This document shows, piece after piece, positions 6,222-10,038 of a DNA stretch of 10,038 bases. How positions within the stretch are numbered: the first letter of the stretch is position 1; the number at the start of each line of letters is the position of its first letter. The notes below the pieces were generated by a model. The model saw nothing but the letters and a program-made list of their open reading frames with translations. It did no database searches and was not told the DNA's origin. Source of the stretch: Candidatus Pelagibacter sp. (lineage in GTDB: Bacteria; Pseudomonadota; Alphaproteobacteria; Pelagibacterales; Pelagibacteraceae); the NCBI GenBank assembly GCA_013204495.1, contig JABMNQ010000027.1:1-10038 (forward strand), written 5' to 3'. Made by a program: the position numbers and the translations under genes.

Positions 6222-6467
6222 TCAACCAATTATACTTCTTAAATCTAAATATTCATATTTCATCAATAAGCAAATTATTGTGAAAATAATAGTCGTAATA
6301 CCAATGGAATAAAAAGTCTTTTTAAGAATTTTAGGATTTTCAGGTGCTCCAACCTCATTTGCAGGGATTAAAAATTTTCTTTTTCGATTAACATCTATTG
6401 GTAATATAGAAAAAAATACCACTAACTGAATAATTAGATACATTGTAACTAGTCCAATTGTACTCAA
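6222..6467 (-). CDS. DUF1467-like small membrane protein
   Basis: An 81-residue protein with two helices (about 5-24 and 50-69). The middle reads PIDVNRKRKF...NEVGAPENPKILKK (23-50), matching the pattern I recall for DUF1467, a two-helix family mainly of Alphaproteobacteria with a P-x-V segment after helix one and an E-x-G-x-P-x-NP-basic stretch before helix two. No biochemical function is known to me for the family. The start is chosen as TTG at 6467: it gives the eight or so residues that usually precede the IYF/MYL stretch, and a run of seven G (6472-6478 on this strand) lies four bases before it. An alternative ATG is at 6443. It converges on ctaB and diverges from thrC. Confidence 0.65.
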   Translation of the reverse strand: MSTIGLVTMYLIIQLVVFFSILPIDVNRKRKFLIPANEVGAPENPKILKKTFYSIGITTIIFTIICLLMKYEYLDLRSIIG

Positions 6468-6640
6468 TTTACCCCCCCTATATCTTTATCTTTAAAGGGT
6501 ATATAATTTAGGCTAAAGTTAAAAGATAATAAGTCATTAATTAACAAATATATTCTCAACTAGTTTATATTTGTAAACAGATTTTTATTATCCAATTTTT
6601 ACAATTAATATATTTATATTTTAGAAAAAAAAGTTATCAA
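6468..6640. promoter_or_regulatory. 173-base divergent intergenic region (DUF1467-like gene / thrC)
   Basis: The longest gene-free stretch in the window. It should hold outward promoters for both flanking genes. A TATAAT hexamer lies at 6502-6507 on the plus strand, without a good -35 at normal spacing. TTATCTTT at 6486-6493 and AAAGATAA at 6522-6529 form an 8-base inverted repeat across 28 bases. The seven-C run at 6472-6478 is the Shine-Dalgarno of the minus-strand gene. No leader peptide rich in Thr or Ile codons and no riboswitch-like structure is seen before thrC, and thrC has no evident Shine-Dalgarno. Confidence 0.35.
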
Positions 6641-8020
6641 ATGAAATACATAAGCACCAGAGATAACTCAAAAGAATATAGTTTTGAGGAAGTATTTATT
6701 AAAGGACTAGCAGACGATGGAGGTCTGTTTATTCCTAGAGAAGTTAAAAAATATAGTGCTGAAGAGCTAGAATCATTAAGTAGTTTAGGTTACCAGGATT
6801 TAGCAAAAAAAATAATCTACCCATTTATTGGTGATTTTATGACAGTAAATGAATTGTCAGATATTATTGATAAGTCATATTCTGTGTTTAGAAAAAGTAA
6901 TGCTGTGGATTTAATTAAAGTAGGTGACACTAAGCTTTTAGAGTTATTTCATGGTCCTACACTTGCGTTTAAAGACATTGCAATGCAGCTACTTGGAAAT
7001 TTTTACGAATACTACCTTCAAAAAAATCACAAAAATATAAATGTGATTGTTGCAACATCAGGGGATACAGGTGCCGCTGCAATAGATGCAATCAAAGGAA
7101 AAAAGAATATGAATATATTTGTTCTGCATCCTCATAAAAAAGTTTCACTTGTTCAAAGAAAATTAATGTCAACTGTTAAAGAAAAAAATGTCTTTAATAT
7201 AGCGATAGAAGGTAACTTCGACGATTGTCAAAATTTAGTTAAATCAATGTTTGCAGATAAAGAATTCTCTAGCTCAATTAATATGTCTGGAGTAAATTCA
7301 ATAAATTGGGCAAGAATTATTGCACAGGCTGTTTACTATTTTTATACATATTTCCAAATTCGGGACGATAGACCAGTTAATTTTTCAGTACCAACAGGAA
7401 ATTTTGGAGATGTGTATGCTGGTTATCTAGCAAAAAAAATGGGTCTACCAATAAACAAGCTTATAGTTGCTACAAATCAAAATGATATTTTGCATAGAGC
7501 AATTTCAAATGGAAAATATGAAGCTGAAAGTGTCTTTGAAACAAATTCACCAAGCATGGACATCCAAATCGCCAGTAATTTTGAAAGATTGATATATGAT
7601 TTGAATGATTGTGATGATAATGAAACCCAAAAGATCATGACCGGCATTAAAAAAGATGGCAAATATATTATTCCAAAAAATAAAATGGAAAGAATAAATA
7701 AAGATTTTTTATCAGCAAGCATGAATGAAAGAGAGGTTTTAGATACTATTAAAAAGGTTTATACTAAATATGCCATTATATTGGATCCTCATAGTGCGAT
7801 AGGCTTTGGAGCATTAAACAAAGTAAATATAAATGGTAACAATATTGTTTTAGCAACAGCACATCCTTGTAAGTTTCCAGAAGCTATCGATAAATCAATT
7901 GCTATCAAACCAAATCTTCCCAGTGAATTACAGTATATTATGGATGAAAAAGAAAATTATGATATAATCCCTAATAACCTAAGTAAAACCAAACAATATA
8001 TTAAGGAAAAAATACAATGA
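6641..8020 (+). CDS. thrC: Threonine synthase
   Basis: A 459-residue PLP enzyme that converts O-phospho-L-homoserine to L-threonine and phosphate, the last step of threonine synthesis, in the cytoplasm. The N-terminal domain typical of the long, E. coli/fungal-type enzyme opens with MKYISTRD and continues with ADDGGLFIP at 24-32. The PLP lysine is K111 in HGPTLAFKDIAMQ (104-116). The phosphate-binding loop TSGDTGAAA is at 139-147, PTGNFGD at 251-257 and ATAHPCKFPEA at 405-415. Length is normal. The stop overlaps the start of the peroxiredoxin gene in ATGA, so the two are translationally coupled. ThrB, the preceding step, is encoded about 900 bases beyond the end of thrC on the opposite strand. 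The ATG at 6641 fits the family N-terminus exactly. Confidence 0.97.
   Translation: MKYISTRDNSKEYSFEEVFIKGLADDGGLFIPREVKKYSAEELESLSSLGYQDLAKKIIYPFIGDFMTVNELSDIIDKSYSVFRKSNAVDLIKVGDTKLLELFHGPTLAFKDIAMQLLGNFYEYYLQKNHKNINVIVATSGDTGAAAIDAIKGKKNMNIFVLHPHKKVSLVQRKLMSTVKEKNVFNIAIEGNFDDCQNLVKSMFADKEFSSSINMSGVNSINWARIIAQAVYYFYTYFQIRDDRPVNFSVPTGNFGDVYAGYLAKKMGLPINKLIVATNQNDILHRAISNGKYEAESVFETNSPSMDIQIASNFERLIYDLNDCDDNETQKIMTGIKKDGKYIIPKNKMERINKDFLSASMNEREVLDTIKKVYTKYAIILDPHSAIGFGALNKVNINGNNIVLATAHPCKFPEAIDKSIAIKPNLPSELQYIMDEKENYDIIPNNLSKTKQYIKEKIQ
8003..8008 (+). promoter_or_regulatory. Shine-Dalgarno (AAGGAA) of the peroxiredoxin gene
   Basis: AAGGAA lies in the last codons of thrC, 8 bases before the ATG at 8017. 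It supports that start and re-initiation at the ATGA overlap with thrC. Confidence 0.6.
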
Positions 8021-8502
8021 AACTGAAGGAAAACGAAAACATACCTAATGCTGAATTTTTTATTTTAGAAGATGGAAGTCCAGTTAAAAAAAATACATTA
8101 GAATTTTTTAAAGACAAAAAGATAGTTTTGTTTGGATTGCCAGGGGCATATACTTCAGTTTGTTCAGCAAAGCACCTACCAAGCTATGTAGATAGTTATG
8201 ATAAATATAAAGCCAAAGGTATTGATCATATTGCTTGTATTTCTGTAAATGATCCATTTGTAATGGATGCGTGGGGAAAGAGTCAGAATGTAGGTGATAA
8301 AATTGTAATGATGGCAGATCCAATGTTAGACTTTACAAAAGCTATTGGTGCCGATGTTGATAAGAGTGCCAGAGGTTTGGGTGTTAGATCAAATAGATAT
8401 ACAATGTTGATCGATAATCTTAAGGTTGTTAAATTACAAGAAGAAGAGGATACGGGTGCTTGTGAAATTTCAGCAGGTCAAAATTTTTTAACTTTAATTT
8501 AA
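8017..8502 (+). CDS. Peroxiredoxin, Prx5 (type II) family
   Basis: A 161-residue thioredoxin-fold peroxidase that reduces hydrogen peroxide and organic peroxides. The active site reads LPGAYTSVCS at 41-50: P42, T46 and the peroxidatic cysteine C49. R127 (SNRYTM) completes the site. Other family marks are FGLPGAYT, SVNDPFVMDAW at 76-86, and the C-terminal GACEIS at 147-152, where C149 could act as a resolving or glutathionylated cysteine; C74 is a third. The length equals that of Prx5 proteins (about 160). It overlaps thrC by 4 bases and overlaps the end of rnhA on the other strand by 9 bases. The reductant (glutaredoxin, glutathione or thioredoxin) cannot be told from this sequence. I recall a peroxiredoxin near rnhA in other Alphaproteobacteria, usually on rnhA's strand; here it is opposite. 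Confidence 0.93.
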   Translation: MKLKENENIPNAEFFILEDGSPVKKNTLEFFKDKKIVLFGLPGAYTSVCSAKHLPSYVDSYDKYKAKGIDHIACISVNDPFVMDAWGKSQNVGDKIVMMADPMLDFTKAIGADVDKSARGLGVRSNRYTMLIDNLKVVKLQEEEDTGACEISAGQNFLTLI

Positions 8503-8919
8503 TTCAGCGGCATTTTTAGCCAATAAATCGACCTCTTCATTTAAGGTGTTACCAGCGTGTGCTTTGACCCAAATCCATTTTATTTCATAGGATTTAGTTA
8601 ATTCATATAGCTGTATCCAGAGTTCTTTATTTTTAACGGGTTCTTTTTTCGAAGTTTGCCAATTATTTTTAATCCATTTATATATCCAATCAGTAATACC
8701 TAATCTGACATATTGTGAGTCAGTATAAATTTCAATTTGTTGATTTTTATCAATTTCTTGAAGCGCCATAATAGGAGCCATTAATTCCATTTTATTGTTA
8801 GTAGTGTCTTTTACACTGCCGCTAATTTTTTTTATCTTGTTGTCTTGATTTATAATTGCTGCCCAACCACCGTTACCTGGATTATTTAAACAAGAGCCAT
8901 CCGTATAAATTTTGATCAT
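8494..8919 (-). CDS. rnhA: Ribonuclease HI
   Basis: A 141-residue cytoplasmic nuclease that cuts the RNA of RNA-DNA hybrids, removing primers and R-loops. All metal-binding acids are in place: D7 (YTDGSC), E45 (NNKMELMA), D67 (YTDSQY) and D131 (NEEVDLLAK); the loop histidine is H121 (VKAHAGN), with Ala where the more usual motif has GHAG. WIKNNWQTS at 82-90 matches the basic handle region of RNase HI, and the length is normal (about 145-155). The start ATG overlaps the thrB stop by one base, so it is coupled to thrB. The 3' end overlaps the peroxiredoxin gene tail to tail. No Shine-Dalgarno is visible. Confidence 0.96.
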   Translation of the reverse strand: MIKIYTDGSCLNNPGNGGWAAIINQDNKIKKISGSVKDTTNNKMELMAPIMALQEIDKNQQIEIYTDSQYVRLGITDWIYKWIKNNWQTSKKEPVKNKELWIQLYELTKSYEIKWIWVKAHAGNTLNEEVDLLAKNAAELN

Positions 8920-9887
8920 TATTTATAATAATCTTTATAGTCGCTAAGGTTATTGTGAATAATCAATTTTTGTAAATATTCCATAGGATCTTTAATCTTA
9001 ATCAATGCCATTTTTGGTGTGTTAAAATAGTCATATATTCGTGTCAAAAGATATCTTAAGGCAGCACCCCTGCACATTACATTTAATGCCTCTTTTTCTT
9101 TTTTAGAAAAGGATCTTATGCTTTCATAACCATTAATTAGGTTCTTTATCTTTTTACTATTCATTACAAATTTATGATTTTTTTTATCAAAACATAAAGC
9201 ATTAATACAAATAGCAATTTCATAAATAAGATAATCATTGGACGAAAAATAGAAATCAATAAATCCAGAAAACTTATTTTTCTTAAAAAAAATATTATCT
9301 ATAAATAGATCTCCGTGAATAATTCCCTGTGGTAAACTTTTTGGCCATTGTTTTATAATATCTTTTAGACATAGGTTGAGTGTATCTTTAAGGTTAGGAA
9401 TAATTTTATTAGACTTAAATTTTATACTTTTTAATAAACTATTAAGTTTATTAATTGACATTGAGTTTTGTCTATTTAATTTGAGTTTAGTAGTAACGGA
9501 ATGAAACTTTGCAATATTTTTTCCGATATCAAAACAGTTTTTATAATTAAGATTTGTCTTATCTTTACCTTCCAAGAAAGTTACAATACATGCGGATTTT
9601 TGTTTAATTTTGGTTATATGTGAACCTCTTTTAGTTCGTAAGGGTTTTGGACAAATAATTTTTTTTTGATTTAATTTTTCCATTAGCTTCATAAAGAATG
9701 GAAGGTCTTTATTTTGAACTCTTTTCTCAAAAATCGTTAAAATAAATTTATTATTTTTTGTTTTTAATAAATAATTTGTATTCTCAATTCCTTTTTTTAT
9801 ACCCTGAAGCTTATCTATTTTATCAATTTGATAATCAGCAACTAATGAGGAGATATCTTTTTTTGTTATTTTTGTGTATACAGCCAT
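8919..9887 (-). CDS. thrB: Homoserine kinase, type II (APH-like fold)
   Basis: A 322-residue kinase that phosphorylates L-homoserine with ATP to O-phosphohomoserine, the substrate of ThrC. It belongs to the aminoglycoside-phosphotransferase-like homoserine kinases common in Alphaproteobacteria and Pseudomonas, not the GHMP type of E. coli. Visible features: nucleotide-loop segment GIENTNYLL at 33-41; FLEGKD at 104-109; catalytic HGDLFIDNIFF at 191-201 with D193 and N198; metal-binding D211 in GFIDFYF; and RGAALRYLLTRIYDY at 273-287, which is typical of this homoserine kinase and separates it from other APH-fold kinases. It is very rich in Lys and Ile, as expected at low GC. Its start directly abuts the ispH stop, and its stop overlaps the rnhA start by one base, so the three form one tight transcription unit. 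Confidence 0.93.
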   Translation of the reverse strand: MAVYTKITKKDISSLVADYQIDKIDKLQGIKKGIENTNYLLKTKNNKFILTIFEKRVQNKDLPFFMKLMEKLNQKKIICPKPLRTKRGSHITKIKQKSACIVTFLEGKDKTNLNYKNCFDIGKNIAKFHSVTTKLKLNRQNSMSINKLNSLLKSIKFKSNKIIPNLKDTLNLCLKDIIKQWPKSLPQGIIHGDLFIDNIFFKKNKFSGFIDFYFSSNDYLIYEIAICINALCFDKKNHKFVMNSKKIKNLINGYESIRSFSKKEKEALNVMCRGAALRYLLTRIYDYFNTPKMALIKIKDPMEYLQKLIIHNNLSDYKDYYK

Positions 9888-10038
9888 TTAATTAAATTTA
9901 CTTGGAATTTTAAATACAATATTTTCTTTTACAATCTCCACAATTTCAATTTTGATCTTAAATTTACTTTTAAGTTCATCAATAAAGTTTTCAACTAAAA
10001 CCTCTGGGGCTGACGCACCCGAAGAAATACCAATGGTT
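9888..10038 (-). CDS. ispH: 4-hydroxy-3-methylbut-2-enyl diphosphate reductase, C-terminal end (cut by right window edge)
   Basis: The minus strand enters from the right edge in an open frame of 49 residues ending in TAA at 9890-9888. It starts TIGISSGASAPEVLVENFID, which matches the conserved C-terminal segment of IspH/LytB (TAGASAPExLV), including the Ser and Ala that line the substrate site. IspH is the [4Fe-4S] enzyme that makes IPP and DMAPP in the final step of the non-mevalonate isoprenoid pathway; the cysteine ligands would be upstream, outside the window. The last 25 or so residues are Lys- and Ile-rich. The stop is immediately followed by the thrB ATG with no spacing, so thrB and rnhA are probably read from the ispH promoter. 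Confidence 0.92.
   Translation of the reverse strand, partial: TIGISSGASAPEVLVENFIDELKSKFKIKIEIVEIVKENIVFKIPSKFN

Noticed and set aside
6540..6640. Threonine attenuator or riboswitch ahead of thrC
   Set aside because: No leader peptide with runs of Thr or Ile codons and no GC-bearing stem-loop followed by a T run could be found.
7477..8323. Minus-strand open frames inside thrC (7477-7722) and the peroxiredoxin gene (8108-8323)
   Set aside because: Each is nested in a confidently identified gene with intact catalytic motifs; there is no independent support.
1..10038. Mobile element, CRISPR, defence or prophage system
   Set aside because: No repeats, transposase, integrase or defence motifs were seen; apart from three small membrane proteins, the genes fit housekeeping respiration, threonine or isoprenoid synthesis, peroxide defence and RNase H.

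Overview
This window looks like a piece of a small, AT-rich alphaproteobacterial genome, plausibly a marine, streamlined lineage such as SAR11/Pelagibacterales, HIMB59 or relatives. The grounds are the very AT-rich codon use, short or absent intergenic gaps, few Shine-Dalgarno sites, a DUF1467-like gene (a family I know mainly from Alphaproteobacteria) and the contiguous ispH-thrB-rnhA block, an order I recall from that class. The taxonomic placement is inference; no marker gene here settles it.

Left part (1-6185): a heme-copper oxidase locus. It runs: a partial SCO1/SenC copper chaperone (minus strand, cut by the left edge); a divergent first subunit III-like gene; a minus-strand two-helix membrane protein; then an apparent operon of subunit II (CuA), subunit I, a second subunit III, a prokaryotic subunit IV, an unrecognised 87-residue membrane protein and ctaB (heme O synthase). 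The long insertion in subunit II, its extra N-terminal helix and the presence of two subunit III-like genes resemble, from memory, the alternative aa3-type cytochrome c oxidase called CoxMNOP in Bradyrhizobium rather than the ordinary alphaproteobacterial ctaCDE locus. All heme and copper ligands of subunits I and II are present. CtaA, CtaG/Cox11, Surf1 and cytochrome c genes are not in the window.

Middle (6186-6640): a minus-strand DUF1467-like membrane protein with a TTG start behind a run of seven G, then a 173-base AT-rich divergent gap, the longest gene-free stretch here.

Right part (6641-10038): two gene blocks meeting tail to tail. Rightward are threonine synthase (thrC) and a Prx5-type peroxiredoxin, overlapping by 4 bases. 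Leftward are ispH (C-terminal 49 residues only), a type II homoserine kinase (thrB) and ribonuclease H (rnhA), with no gaps between them. The peroxiredoxin and rnhA ends overlap by 9 bases. ThrB and ThrC do the last two steps of threonine synthesis and so sit on opposing strands, separated by rnhA and the peroxiredoxin gene.

I saw no tRNA, rRNA, CRISPR array, insertion sequence, prophage or defence system. The points most worth checking are the degenerate second subunit III, the two unassigned small membrane proteins inside the oxidase locus, and the unusual ribosome-binding sites.
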